Below the pieces are notes generated by a model, which was given only the letters and a program-made list of their open reading frames with translations, was not told the origin of the DNA and did no database searches. A program made the position numbers and the translations under genes. From Bacteroidota bacterium (GTDB lineage: Bacteria > Bacteroidota > Bacteroidia > AKYH767-A > OLB10), in assembly GCA_016714535.1 (NCBI GenBank), contig JADKDR010000001.1:682001-746000 (forward strand): 64,000 bases of DNA, written 5' to 3'. Of the stretch, positions 46,311-55,997 are shown piece after piece (the first letter of the stretch is position 1; the number at the start of each line of letters is the position of its first letter).

Positions 46311-46368
46311 GAAATTCTTTGAATATATTTAGTCAAAATAAAGATAGAAATTGTGCATTTAAAGGTAG

Positions 46369-46397
46369 TTGAGCAATAAACTTAATTTATATTTTTG
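46369..46397 (+). promoter_or_regulatory. Bacteroidota-type promoter of the second PHP-type gene
   Basis: TTG (46369-46371), 18 bases, then TATTTTTG (46390-46397), the same spacing as the hybrid kinase promoter. The ATG follows at 46424, so this copy appears to have its own promoter. Confidence 0.5.
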
Positions 46398-46423
46398 GCG
46401 CCACATCGAATAACTTATCATCT

Positions 46424-48538
46424 ATGCTTAAAAAGAAAGTTACATTAGCAACTTTGCTATTTGCTATACATATATTTTGCTATTGCCAAAATCCTTATTC
46501 AATCAAAAATCCGTTTTGTGTGCAAATGCATATTCATGGAATTAGTAATCATAATGGGAATGATTTACCAGGGTCCATGCAGTTTCACAACTACTATGCG
46601 AGCCAAACCAATACAGATGTTGTTTGGTGGAGCGAACATATGCACTCTTATCATCAATATAAAACGGCTACTTTTAGCTTTGCAAATGCAGTTTTTAAAA
46701 GCTCCACATTTCAGATTACCGGCTTAAGTTCTAATAATGGCCAAACACCAAACAGATGGGAGTTTAATAACTTTATAGGAACTGGCACTTATAACATAGC
46801 GGGTTCGGGCACGAAACTTACCATGGGTATTAATTCTGATTTATCTGGAAATAAATGTTATCTCGAAGGATTTCCACGTTCAAAAGATGGCTTACTTACC
46901 GGCACAAATTTATGGGTAAGGCCATTATCAAGCTACCCCCTATTTAGCTTCAAAGTAAAGGTAAGTGGCCTTACAAGCACCATCAATACCAAAGTTCAAT
47001 TCATCATTCCTTTAAACTATCACAATTACAATGGCAACAATCAGCAACAACAAGTGATATTTAATTTTATTCCTGCGGGTTTGCCCTCAGCAACCTATAC
47101 CAATGATAGTATGACAGTGATTGTAAACAGACCAATCAGTAATGGAGTACTCACCTCAATCACCGTTGATTTTAGTGTTCTGGCACCTTATCTTAAAGAT
47201 GGGTTTGATAATGTAATAAGCGACTATCGTCCTCGTGTTGAAGCTAAAAGTGGTATGGCAGTAAGTGCCGAATTTAGCGATATGGCAATAAGTGCAACTC
47301 GCAAGTCAAGCATATTTCAATGGGATGCTATTCAAACATTTGGCAATAAATACGATAGCGAATACCCGGTAAAGAATTATTTTGGATCGGAGTTTTCATT
47401 TACTTATTTGAATAATAGCAAAACACATTTCAATGGTTTTGTTGCTGACAGTGTAAGCAACCAGAAATTCATGCATGACAGCACTTTATATAAATCAAGC
47501 ACCGTAAATGCATTTACAAGTAAAGTGAAAGATGCCGGTGGGATTACATGCTACAACCATCCATTTGGCACTGCAAGGCTCACCGTGCGACAGAATTCCT
47601 GGCAAGACACGTATACCGATCAAACTGCCAATTACATACTGAGTGTAAATGCCTTTGATTGTGACTTAATGGAAGTTGGTTATGAAGCTAGAGGACAATG
47701 CGATTTAGCGCATCACATAAGCCTTTGGGACAAGTTAACTGCAAACGGATTATTTTTATACGCAAATGCGGTAGGAGACCGCCATGGAGGCAACTGGTTC
47801 GACAATGAAAACCCTTTAAATACATGGGTATGGAGCGAAACCAATGCATCCGAAGATTTAATAAGGAATATGAAAGAAGGCCGGTTATATTTTGGTAACA
47901 GTATTAAGTGGGATGGGAACTTTTATTTTAATATAGATAGCGCCTATATGGGCGATCGTTTTGTAGGTTTAAATCCTATAACGGCTCCATTGAATGTGGT
48001 AATGACAACCCCACTTCAGGGATCAACTTTTAGATATACGCATGGCTTAATTCAATCTGGAATAAATGTAACTTATCTGGCCAAAGATGTTGTGTTTAAT
48101 CCTAACAACCCACCTATGATAGACCGGTCGCAAGAGTCATTTGTTAGAGTAACTGTTACTGACAATACAGGAAAAATATATGTATGCAGCAATCCTATTG
48201 TATTTGGAAGCAGCAGCAGTCGTTCATGGACAACACTGATGAACGAAAAAAACTTACAACTTGCTGTTTTACCTAATGGCGAATCGCATCATAAGACATT
48301 GAAAATTACAACAGAGAAGGATGTGGATGCAACTATTGATGTTTTCGACTTGCAGGGTAAAATAATAGAACATAATCCCAATGTTCGGTTAACCGAAGGC
48401 CTTAACACGCATGACATGCATTTGCATAATTGTAGTGATGGATTGTATATAGTAAGGGTGACTGATGGCAAAAAACTAATGCTTACACAAAAATTTGCCA
48501 TTTCAAGTTTTGATACTGAAAACTCTTGCCAACATTAA
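46424..48538 (+). CDS. T9SS-exported PHP-type metal-dependent phosphoesterase-like protein (copy 2)
   Basis: 704 aa, clearly a paralogue of the upstream gene (shared blocks VQMHIHGISNHNGN, LPGSMQ, NYFGSEFSF, ANAVGDRHGGNWFDNENPL). The signal peptide is MLKKKVTLATLLFAIHIFCY. The putative metal residues are H36-x-H38, then E71-H72 (Glu replacing the Asp of copy 1), CYNHPFG and GDRH. The T9SS region (DATIDVFDLQGKIIE ... DGLYIVRVTDGKKLMLTQKF) is again followed by a short tail, ending CQH. The Asp-to-Glu change could alter metal choice or simply be tolerated. Confidence 0.75.
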   Translation: MLKKKVTLATLLFAIHIFCYCQNPYSIKNPFCVQMHIHGISNHNGNDLPGSMQFHNYYASQTNTDVVWWSEHMHSYHQYKTATFSFANAVFKSSTFQITGLSSNNGQTPNRWEFNNFIGTGTYNIAGSGTKLTMGINSDLSGNKCYLEGFPRSKDGLLTGTNLWVRPLSSYPLFSFKVKVSGLTSTINTKVQFIIPLNYHNYNGNNQQQQVIFNFIPAGLPSATYTNDSMTVIVNRPISNGVLTSITVDFSVLAPYLKDGFDNVISDYRPRVEAKSGMAVSAEFSDMAISATRKSSIFQWDAIQTFGNKYDSEYPVKNYFGSEFSFTYLNNSKTHFNGFVADSVSNQKFMHDSTLYKSSTVNAFTSKVKDAGGITCYNHPFGTARLTVRQNSWQDTYTDQTANYILSVNAFDCDLMEVGYEARGQCDLAHHISLWDKLTANGLFLYANAVGDRHGGNWFDNENPLNTWVWSETNASEDLIRNMKEGRLYFGNSIKWDGNFYFNIDSAYMGDRFVGLNPITAPLNVVMTTPLQGSTFRYTHGLIQSGINVTYLAKDVVFNPNNPPMIDRSQESFVRVTVTDNTGKIYVCSNPIVFGSSSSRSWTTLMNEKNLQLAVLPNGESHHKTLKITTEKDVDATIDVFDLQGKIIEHNPNVRLTEGLNTHDMHLHNCSDGLYIVRVTDGKKLMLTQKFAISSFDTENSCQH

Positions 48539-48542
48539 TGAG

Positions 48543-48692
48543 CTAACTATGCCGATTAATTTCTGATGGTTTTTGATGACCAAATTTAGGGCAATCACAT
48601 TTTTTCTTAAATAACTTACAACTACTTACCGCTATTATAAGGCAAAGTAGCAGGATTAGTTTGGACAACCTAAATAGTTTTAACTGTTGCAT
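48543..48692 (-). CDS. Small lipoprotein (49 aa)
   Basis: A short gene on the minus strand, convergent with copy 2 of the PHP-type pair. The N-terminus is a textbook lipoprotein signal (MQQLKLFRLSKLILLLCLII, then AVSSC) with lipid-carrying Cys25. The mature part is only 25 residues, KLFKKKCDCPKFG followed by a polar tail. The basic stretch and CDCPKFG motif look like the very small lipoproteins found across Bacteroidota. A perfect TAnnTTTG box lies 12 bases upstream of the ATG. Function unknown. Confidence 0.8.
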   Translation of the reverse strand: MQQLKLFRLSKLILLLCLIIAVSSCKLFKKKCDCPKFGHQKPSEINRHS

Positions 48693-48704
48693 GAATTGAT
48701 AACA

Positions 48705-48712
48705 CAAATATA
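48705..48712 (-). promoter_or_regulatory. Bacteroidota -7 box of the 49-aa lipoprotein
   Basis: TATATTTG on the minus strand matches TAnnTTTG, 12 bases before the ATG, predicting a very short leader. A TTGG lies 14 bases upstream, closer than the usual spacing. Confidence 0.5.
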
Positions 48713-48884
48713 TGCAATAAATTTCACCAATACTTTTTATTTTCCGCTATTTGTAGGATATTCGCGGTTCCAAAATAAACCTATAAACCGATAGCTTAAC
48801 ACATTTTGATTTAAGCAATTTTAGCTTAAACAAACCGAAATCGAAACCTGAATTTAAATTATAATTGAAAATATCAAACACAAA

Positions 48885-51800
48885 ATGAAAAACAAAATCT
48901 TACTGAACGCACTTCTTTTTTTATTCGCTTCGGGCACCTTATATTCACAAGCAAACTTGCAAATAGTGCATAACTCAGGCGATGTTGATTTAGCCTCAAT
49001 TGATGTTTACGTAGATGGGGTATTAGCTTACGACAACCTTGCGTATCGTTCGGCTACTCCATTTTTCCAGGTTTCATCGGGAGTTGCAATTGATATTGGT
49101 ATAGCATACGATAATAGCACCTCTGTTAACGACACCATTAAGCAAAGCACTATTACCTTAACTGCAAATGACCGCGTTGCCGCGTTTATCAATGGTGTTT
49201 ATCACCTTAACAAATATGCTCCAAATACGAATTTTGTAGGAATAGGATTGAAGGTAGACCTTGTAACAGGATTGCGCAACCAGGCTTTAAATGCTAACGA
49301 AATGGATATAATCTTATATCAAGGCTGCACGGATGTTTCGCGTTCCGATGCATATTCGCGCTATCAAACTCAACTTGCTAATGACTTTATTTATAAAGAC
49401 GTTACACCTTATATATCTTTCGTGCCTGGCAAAATGGTTTTTGATTTTGCTTTTTATCTGACTACCAAAACTCCTTTTTATTCTGCACTTAGCGATTTAT
49501 CACCTTACGTTGGTTCAGCAGCAATAATTTTTACATCCGGTTTTCGCAATCCATCAATAAATGAAAATGGCGCACCTCTAGGCTTGTTTATGGTACTAAG
49601 CAATGGAACAGTGACCGAAATTCCTATTATGAAAAAAGCCAATTTTCAATTCATTCACAATAGTCCTGCTTTGAGTTTGCCAGTAGCTGATATATACATC
49701 AATGGGGAACGCATATTAAATAATATCGGCTATCGTAATGCAAGTACCTATCTTGACCTGCCTGCCGATTTTGATATTAATTTGGGTTTAGGATATGGCA
49801 ACAGCAATAGTGTTGCCGACACGTTTAGAAATTTCCCCTTGAATCTTCCTGAAGGAAACTATACAGTGATGCTGGGTGGAGTAATTAACCCTGCTAATTA
49901 TGCTCCTAATCCCGATGGAAAAAGCACCACTATTCAATTAATAAGAAAAAACGAAGCACGTATAGCATCGTTAGTTCTTGGCAATGTTGATGTTACTGCC
50001 ATTCATGGAAGCACAGATGGTTACAATTTAGACATGATAGGTACTATAGGCAACCTTGCCGATAATCTTAGTTTTGGAGATACATCAGGTTACGTATCGG
50101 TTGCACCAAATACGTATGTAATAGATGTAACCGAAGGTGCCAACTCATCAAACATCTATGAATCCTATATTGCTGACCTTAATCCTTATACGAATAATGG
50201 TGTAACTGTGTTTGCCTCCGGCTTTATGGATACACTAGCACCAAATCAAGCAAACAATGCCTTTGGTTTATATATGGCAACCCCGGCAGGAAATGTAGTT
50301 AAGCTGCCCATATATACAGGACAAGTTGCAAAAGTACAATTGATACATAATGCTTCTGATCCTGCAGCAGCACAAGTTGATGTGTATGTTAACAGCATAC
50401 TTGCATATGATAACTTTGGTTATCATACCGCCACGCCATTTACTGACCTAGGTGCAGCCTTATTAACCAATATTGGTATTGCCCCTGCAAACAGTACTTC
50501 GGTTTTAGATACTGTAAAAAATATTCAAATAACATTTGATGCAGCAAAAAATTATGCAGTGGTAGTATCAGGATTAATTAATCCTGGCACGTTCAATCCA
50601 AACCCAAACGGCTACAACATTTCGTTGGCAGCTTATCGTATAAATGATGCCCGCGAATTGGGAATAGATCCGGCAAAACTTGATGTTAATGTATTTCATG
50701 GGGTTACCGATGCAGCTGGGGTTGATGTTTTACCCCGCAGTTTTTCGGTGTTGGTAAACGATATTAAATATGGAAGCTTTAGCGGATATAATTCGCTCGA
50801 TACAGCACGTTACATTCTTGATATAACTCCTGAGAACAATAACAATTCTATTCTAAAATCTTTTGAAGCTGATATTACTGCACTAGGTGGTCAGGCTGTA
50901 ATTATAATTGCATCCGGCTTTATAGACAACACGGCACCCGGACAAAGTGAACCGTTGGGTCTTTGGTTAGTTTTTCCTAATGGCACCGTAATTCCTTTGC
51001 CCGAAATAGCTGAAGCTAAAATACAGGTTATTCATAATTCGTCAGATCCAAGCTTAGATAGCGTTGATATTTACATAAACAAAACCTTGCTTCTGGTAGA
51101 TAATTTCCCCTATCACTCTGCTACCCCTTTTATTGCATTAGCTGCAAATGTTGAGTTTGAAGTTGGAATAGCACCTAAAAACAGTGTAGATAGCAATGAT
51201 ATTTTTTTAAACCGAAAGGTTACTCTTGAAAATGGCAAGTCATATGTTGCCATGGCAAGCGGGATGGTTGATACCAGTAATTTTGCATTAAACCCCGATG
51301 GACGTACAATAGCTTTTGATGTTTGGTTACATGATGGGTTTCGCGAAAAATCGACTCAAGCAGGAAATTTTGATTTCCGCACTTTGCACGCTACTACCGA
51401 CTTAGGCGCTATTGATATTGCAGCTCAATCAATTACTATTTTAAATAATGATATTAAATATAGTGATGTAGATAACTATGTGTCATTGCCGGCAGGACAG
51501 TATTTATTTGATGCTACTCCCTGGAATAGCACTACTGCTTTTGCAACTTTTATAGCCGACTTTCAAGCCTTTGGTGGAATGAGTGGAGTACTTTATACAA
51601 CTGGATACAACAATCCAAGTGTTAACCAAAATGGTTTTCCATTTGGTTTGTGGTGTACCATGCCTGATGGATTTACTTTCCCATTACAACTATTTACAGG
51701 AATCAATGAAGCCTTATCAAAAAGTGATATTGTGGTTTTTCCTAATCCTGCCAACGAGGAAATTTTCATTTCTATTCCTGAAAATATAAAAGGCATCATA

Positions 51801-51962
51801 AACATTTCGCTTTATGACTTAACCGGAAAAATCATTAAGTCAGAAACTGAAACCGCAAGCAACATATTAAAATTAGATATCCAAACGCTGCCTTCAGGTA
51901 TTTATGGTATTTCGGTAGTTGCTGGTAACAATCATTTCAGCAAGCGCATTATAAAAAACTAA
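48885..51962 (+). CDS. T9SS surface protein with four DUF4397 repeats
   Basis: 1025 aa with a signal peptide (MKNKILLNALLFLFASGTLY|SQ). Four repeats of about 229 residues begin at residues about 23, 252, 482 and 711, each opening with a Q(I/F/L/V)(V/I)HNS/A motif (e.g. AKVQLIHNASDPAAAQVDVY) and YDNxxYxxATPF. The second half of each repeat has an H(G/A)xTD motif and YVSL/SLDT strands. The C-terminus (VVFPNPANEEIFISIPENIK ... GIYGISVVAGNNHFSKRIIK) is a T9SS type A sorting domain. DUF4397 units are Ig-like modules of surface proteins, so this is probably an elongated cell-surface or adhesive protein. Confidence 0.92.
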   Translation: MKNKILLNALLFLFASGTLYSQANLQIVHNSGDVDLASIDVYVDGVLAYDNLAYRSATPFFQVSSGVAIDIGIAYDNSTSVNDTIKQSTITLTANDRVAAFINGVYHLNKYAPNTNFVGIGLKVDLVTGLRNQALNANEMDIILYQGCTDVSRSDAYSRYQTQLANDFIYKDVTPYISFVPGKMVFDFAFYLTTKTPFYSALSDLSPYVGSAAIIFTSGFRNPSINENGAPLGLFMVLSNGTVTEIPIMKKANFQFIHNSPALSLPVADIYINGERILNNIGYRNASTYLDLPADFDINLGLGYGNSNSVADTFRNFPLNLPEGNYTVMLGGVINPANYAPNPDGKSTTIQLIRKNEARIASLVLGNVDVTAIHGSTDGYNLDMIGTIGNLADNLSFGDTSGYVSVAPNTYVIDVTEGANSSNIYESYIADLNPYTNNGVTVFASGFMDTLAPNQANNAFGLYMATPAGNVVKLPIYTGQVAKVQLIHNASDPAAAQVDVYVNSILAYDNFGYHTATPFTDLGAALLTNIGIAPANSTSVLDTVKNIQITFDAAKNYAVVVSGLINPGTFNPNPNGYNISLAAYRINDARELGIDPAKLDVNVFHGVTDAAGVDVLPRSFSVLVNDIKYGSFSGYNSLDTARYILDITPENNNNSILKSFEADITALGGQAVIIIASGFIDNTAPGQSEPLGLWLVFPNGTVIPLPEIAEAKIQVIHNSSDPSLDSVDIYINKTLLLVDNFPYHSATPFIALAANVEFEVGIAPKNSVDSNDIFLNRKVTLENGKSYVAMASGMVDTSNFALNPDGRTIAFDVWLHDGFREKSTQAGNFDFRTLHATTDLGAIDIAAQSITILNNDIKYSDVDNYVSLPAGQYLFDATPWNSTTAFATFIADFQAFGGMSGVLYTTGYNNPSVNQNGFPFGLWCTMPDGFTFPLQLFTGINEALSKSDIVVFPNPANEEIFISIPENIKGIINISLYDLTGKIIKSETETASNILKLDIQTLPSGIYGISVVAGNNHFSKRIIKN

Positions 51963-51989
51963 AAATTCAATTCCTGTTATTGAATTTTG
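51962..51989 (+). terminator. Probable terminator of the DUF4397 gene
   Basis: AAAATTCAAT/ATTGAATTTT is a perfect 10-bp stem with a 7-base loop, starting at the stop codon. It is AT-rich and its T-run is inside the stem. Confidence 0.5.
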
Positions 51990-52238
51990 CATTATAGGTT
52001 GATTTACTTTGATGAAAGTAATTCAATAGTGTAAGAAGGTTGTTGACCTTTGCAAAAAAATAGTTTGGCATTTTTCACTTACTGTTATTTCAAGATTAGG
52101 TAATTTTAGTCCTCAGTATCTCTTCCTAAAATTTTCGCTTAGCTAGGTTGCAGCTGTAATTTTTTACTGCTAAACCAACGTTCAATATTTGAGCCTGTTT
52201 TAGATTCAACAACTTGTTTTATCTACTTAATGAAAGGG

Positions 52239-52274
<36 letters not shown>

Positions 52275-52429
52275 TTAAAGCCAATTTTCCGATCACCATC
52301 TTTATTGATAGTATTGTCCATCTCAATTGCTCAGTAGGTGTGACCATTGCAATTTGAATTGGATACTGACAAACACTTAGTTGAAAATAAAGAAACAAAC
52401 AAGTACTAATAGCGTAGGTTTGAATGGAC

Positions 52430-52453
52430 GAAAATAATTAACGAAAGTTAACT
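52430..52453 (-). terminator. Probable terminator of the BNR-type T9SS gene
   Basis: On the minus strand AGTTAAC-TTTC-GTTAATT forms a 7-bp stem with one G-T pair followed by ATTTT, a few bases after the stop at 52458. Confidence 0.45.
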
Positions 52454-52457
52454 GCCT

Positions 52458-54542
52458 TTACTTTAGAATATGTACGTTGGCTGTTTGCTGCACTTGGTCA
52501 GCAGTGTAAATAACTTTGTAAACTCCCGAAGCAAGATGGCTTAAGTCAAGATCTATTGAATTGGCGTAGTTGGCTTTTACCTCCCTGGTAATAATATATC
52601 TTCCATGTATATCTAACACTGTAATTAGGCCTTCACTATTAACAGGCTTAAGCATAACAGTAATTTCTCCATTGGTAGGATTAGGATAGCACATCAACGA
52701 ATTACTCTGATAGGCATACGAAACAATTGAAGTAGGAATCACATCCCATATGTTACGAATATAAACACCCCGTGTAAAATATCCCCCAGCCATCATCAAA
52801 GTATTTTCGCCAGCCGCAATCTGATAGGTAGTAAAAATGCTATTCGTTATTCCATAATTAATTTCCTGCCATTTGCCTCCTATGGTATCTGGTAACAAGG
52901 TAATTTTACGGTTACCGGACGAAGCAAAAATCTCATCGTTTCTGCCATACAAGTCAAATACATTTTGTCCTTTCATTCCAGTAAACGACCAGAAGGTATC
53001 AGGTGTAGTGCAACTGTATATACCTTTGTTGCCGCCCATGTATACTTTATCTTTGTTAGAATCGATAAAATAAAAATTGTGAGAAGACGGCAGGCCATTA
53101 TCAATAGATTTCCAAACGCCAGTACCACCTGCGACAGTTCTGTAAACCTTATTATGGGTTGATATGTAAATAAAACTCTTGTGCGAATCTATGCTTAGAA
53201 TATTCTTGGTTATGGAACCAAGTTTGGTCATAAACAACCCTGCGCTTTTGGAAACATAAACACCCCCGGTAGTTGCATAGTACACATCATTACCATGAAT
53301 AACGGCTTTATTAATAATTGATTTTCCGGGCACGCTATCAATTAAACTCCACGTGGTTCCCCAATTAAATGTTCTGTAAACGTAATGCTTGTAAGTTGCC
53401 AGAATCTGCTTCGAGTCCATTGCGAAATGTCCATTAAGATATTCGCGATTATTAGCAGGCATAAGCACATTCCAATTCATTCCACCATCAAATGAAAGGT
53501 ATAACAGATTGCTTCCATTTGCTACAAGAAAGGTATCGCTAACACAAAGAATTTCGCGTACATAAATGCAATTGATACCTTGAGCCGATACTCCCAGGTT
53601 AATTGTATTATAAGAAAACTTAACAACAGCATGATTCTGCGAACTGATAAAAAACTCACCGTTCGAAGGCAAGCATTGAGTGGCCGACAACCCTTTGAAC
53701 ACTTTAATAAAATTCCAGGTATTGCCAGCATTTATAGATGAAAACAATGAATCGCCATGGGCAAGATAGAGCATACCGGCATTGAGGTGAAGTTCGCTAT
53801 TACTATTAATATGCGTAAACGGCATGGTATAAGAATTCCAGTTTACACCATTATTGTAAGTAAAATACATTTGTGAATAGCTATCAGCACAAATAATGGT
53901 ATCACCGGATTTCGTAATGGTTTCATACTTAGCCGGAATACTGTTTCGGTTAATCCAGGTTTGGCAAGTATCATTGGTTTCATACATACGGTTCCCCGGG
54001 TTTGTGCTTTGTTGTATAATATAAATGCGGTCTTCAAACTCTTCAATATAAAAAGGGCCAATACCAATACTATCATTTATCCAACTGCTGCCATTGTCAA
54101 AAGATGTATGCACCCCGTACAAATCAGTAATAACGAGGCGACCTTTAAACAATGCTAAATCATACAACTGCTTGTTGAAATTAAGATATTGCCATGTATT
54201 ACCGGTATCCTGACTTAATGCAATGTTAAGACTATTGGCATCGTTAGCAACAATTATTTTAGCACCTTCTATGGCTGCCCAAGCTTTTGTTTTTAATGAA
54301 GGCAATGGTTGAACAACCGTTTTTTTCCATGACTGTGCATTATCTGTCGATACAAAAACTCCCCCATATTCAATAGCGCAAACTAATAAATCACCATATT
54401 TATCCATGCAAAGATTATTGCCTCCATATAGCGATGTCACAGGTTTCCATTGACCAATACTCTCCAGATTACCTGAAAAAAAGGCAATAACAGCAATCAA
54501 AAAAAATCTAATTGCTGAGGCAATTGTTTGTTGCAGGGGCAT
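52458..54542 (-). CDS. T9SS type A protein with BNR/Asp-box (sortilin/YCF48-like) propeller
   Basis: 694 aa with a signal peptide (AIRFFLIAVIAFFSGNLESIG). Asp-box-like repeats (STDNAQSWKK, SQDTGNTWQYL, SFDNGSSWIND, TYNNGVNWNSY, SINAGNTWNFI, SFDGGMNWNVL) recur every ~45-60 residues, indicating a multi-blade propeller as in sialidase or photosystem-assembly YCF48 folds. The catalytic Arg/Tyr set of sialidases is not evident. The end (MCYPNPTNGEITVMLKPVNS ... SGVYKVIYTADQVQQTANVH) is a T9SS sorting domain. It is probably a surface binding or scaffold protein. Confidence 0.88.
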   Translation of the reverse strand: MPLQQTIASAIRFFLIAVIAFFSGNLESIGQWKPVTSLYGGNNLCMDKYGDLLVCAIEYGGVFVSTDNAQSWKKTVVQPLPSLKTKAWAAIEGAKIIVANDANSLNIALSQDTGNTWQYLNFNKQLYDLALFKGRLVITDLYGVHTSFDNGSSWINDSIGIGPFYIEEFEDRIYIIQQSTNPGNRMYETNDTCQTWINRNSIPAKYETITKSGDTIICADSYSQMYFTYNNGVNWNSYTMPFTHINSNSELHLNAGMLYLAHGDSLFSSINAGNTWNFIKVFKGLSATQCLPSNGEFFISSQNHAVVKFSYNTINLGVSAQGINCIYVREILCVSDTFLVANGSNLLYLSFDGGMNWNVLMPANNREYLNGHFAMDSKQILATYKHYVYRTFNWGTTWSLIDSVPGKSIINKAVIHGNDVYYATTGGVYVSKSAGLFMTKLGSITKNILSIDSHKSFIYISTHNKVYRTVAGGTGVWKSIDNGLPSSHNFYFIDSNKDKVYMGGNKGIYSCTTPDTFWSFTGMKGQNVFDLYGRNDEIFASSGNRKITLLPDTIGGKWQEINYGITNSIFTTYQIAAGENTLMMAGGYFTRGVYIRNIWDVIPTSIVSYAYQSNSLMCYPNPTNGEITVMLKPVNSEGLITVLDIHGRYIITREVKANYANSIDLDLSHLASGVYKVIYTADQVQQTANVHILK

Positions 54543-54741
54543 GTTTACAAACTAGGTCTATGGCAATAAGATTCAAATATAGTCGAAAAAGCTGCATCAT
54601 TTCAAAATTATTTTTGCTTTTTCCCAAAAACTTGTCATTTGTTGATAAGCAAAAACGGAATTGACTTTAAAAACGGGGGCAGTGGTTTGATTTTGATAGT
54701 GAATGAGTTAAATCCTTTCTACTTTCGCCTTTTTGTTCAAT

Positions 54742-55869
54742 ATGGACAGCCGGAGATTACATATTGCCTTTTGCACCGATGGGATTTTTCCACTAAACGT
54801 TGGCGGAATTCAGCGTCATTCAAGGCTTCTGATAGAAGAACTTGCACGTAAATATGATTTAGAAATCAGCGTTATTCATCCACATACCGATAAACTGGTA
54901 TTTAACAATCCGGCTATCAAAGAATATGATATCGATATAAAATTCAACTCCAAGGTATATGCACTTAATTGTGCCAGATACTCCAAAACTGTGTTGGAAA
55001 TTGTTGAAAAAATAAATCCTGACATCATCTATGCTCAAGGCCTTGCCGTGTATTCAGGCATTAAAAAGGTGGGATATAAAACCATTATCAATCCGCATGG
55101 ATTAGAGCCTTACCAAGGACTAACACTTCGTGATAAAATCTCAACTTACCCATTGCGCATTTACCAAAACAAGATATTTCAATATGCTGCAAAAATTATA
55201 TCGTTAGGTGGCGGGCTTTCAGATGTATTGGTAACCCAGGCACGAGTGCCGGAAGAAAAAATTATCACTATTCCGAATGCCGTTGCACATAGGCCTTATG
55301 CAAGCAAAGATTATTCGGTACCGGTTATGCGCTTTCTATTTGTAGGACGATTTGCGCATAATAAAGGCATTGATGTTTTGCTTAAAGTTATAAGTAAGCT
55401 TAACAAAAATGGCTATCAACATAAATGCGAATTCAACCTGGTTGGCAAAGGCCCATTGTACGAAAACCTTAAATCAGCTTATGCATTGCCAAACGTAATT
55501 TATCATGGTTTTGCTGATGATTTATTGCTCGAAAAACTATATCGCGAATGCCACATTTTTGTTTTCCCAACATTGTTTGAAGGCATGCCTACCGTGGTGC
55601 TGGAGGCTATGATACATAGCATGCCGATAATTGTAAGCGATGTGGGTGCTACCTCTACGCAGGTTGATAAATCGAATGGATATTTAATTCAAAAAAACAA
55701 TCAGGATCAACTCTATCGGTCAATTGTGGATTTTATTAATCTACCTTTATCTAAGCGCGCGTTGATGTCGCAAGCCTCCTACAACAAAGTTGCGGGCTCC
55801 TATACCTGGGAAATTGTTGCGCGACAGCACTATGATTTTTTCAGGCTATTTCATCAATCTATTGCATAA
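54742..55869 (+). CDS. Glycosyltransferase family 4 (GT-B) protein
   Basis: 375 aa from ATG 54742 (an in-frame TTG at 54733 adds three residues). The N-terminal acceptor domain starts IAFCTDGIFPLNVGGIQRHS (GG-x-x-R/H loop). The C-terminal donor domain has FLFVGRFAHNKGIDVLLKVI, LVGKGPLYENL, YHGFADDLLLEKLYRECHIF and FEGMPTVVLEAMIHSMPIIV, with E-x7-E in the nucleotide-sugar site. These are GT4 retaining-enzyme hallmarks. It likely adds a sugar to a cell-surface polysaccharide or glycan; donor and acceptor are unknown. It has no GT cluster around it. Confidence 0.9.
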   Translation: MDSRRLHIAFCTDGIFPLNVGGIQRHSRLLIEELARKYDLEISVIHPHTDKLVFNNPAIKEYDIDIKFNSKVYALNCARYSKTVLEIVEKINPDIIYAQGLAVYSGIKKVGYKTIINPHGLEPYQGLTLRDKISTYPLRIYQNKIFQYAAKIISLGGGLSDVLVTQARVPEEKIITIPNAVAHRPYASKDYSVPVMRFLFVGRFAHNKGIDVLLKVISKLNKNGYQHKCEFNLVGKGPLYENLKSAYALPNVIYHGFADDLLLEKLYRECHIFVFPTLFEGMPTVVLEAMIHSMPIIVSDVGATSTQVDKSNGYLIQKNNQDQLYRSIVDFINLPLSKRALMSQASYNKVAGSYTWEIVARQHYDFFRLFHQSIA

Positions 55870-55997
55870 TATTGGTTTCATAAACTATGGCGCAATTAAC
55901 CTCGCTTTGCACTTTAAATCAATCTCAAAATGATATGCACTAATTTAGTTATCGGTTATCATCGAATAATTTCCATTTTAAACTAAGAATAAAAGAA

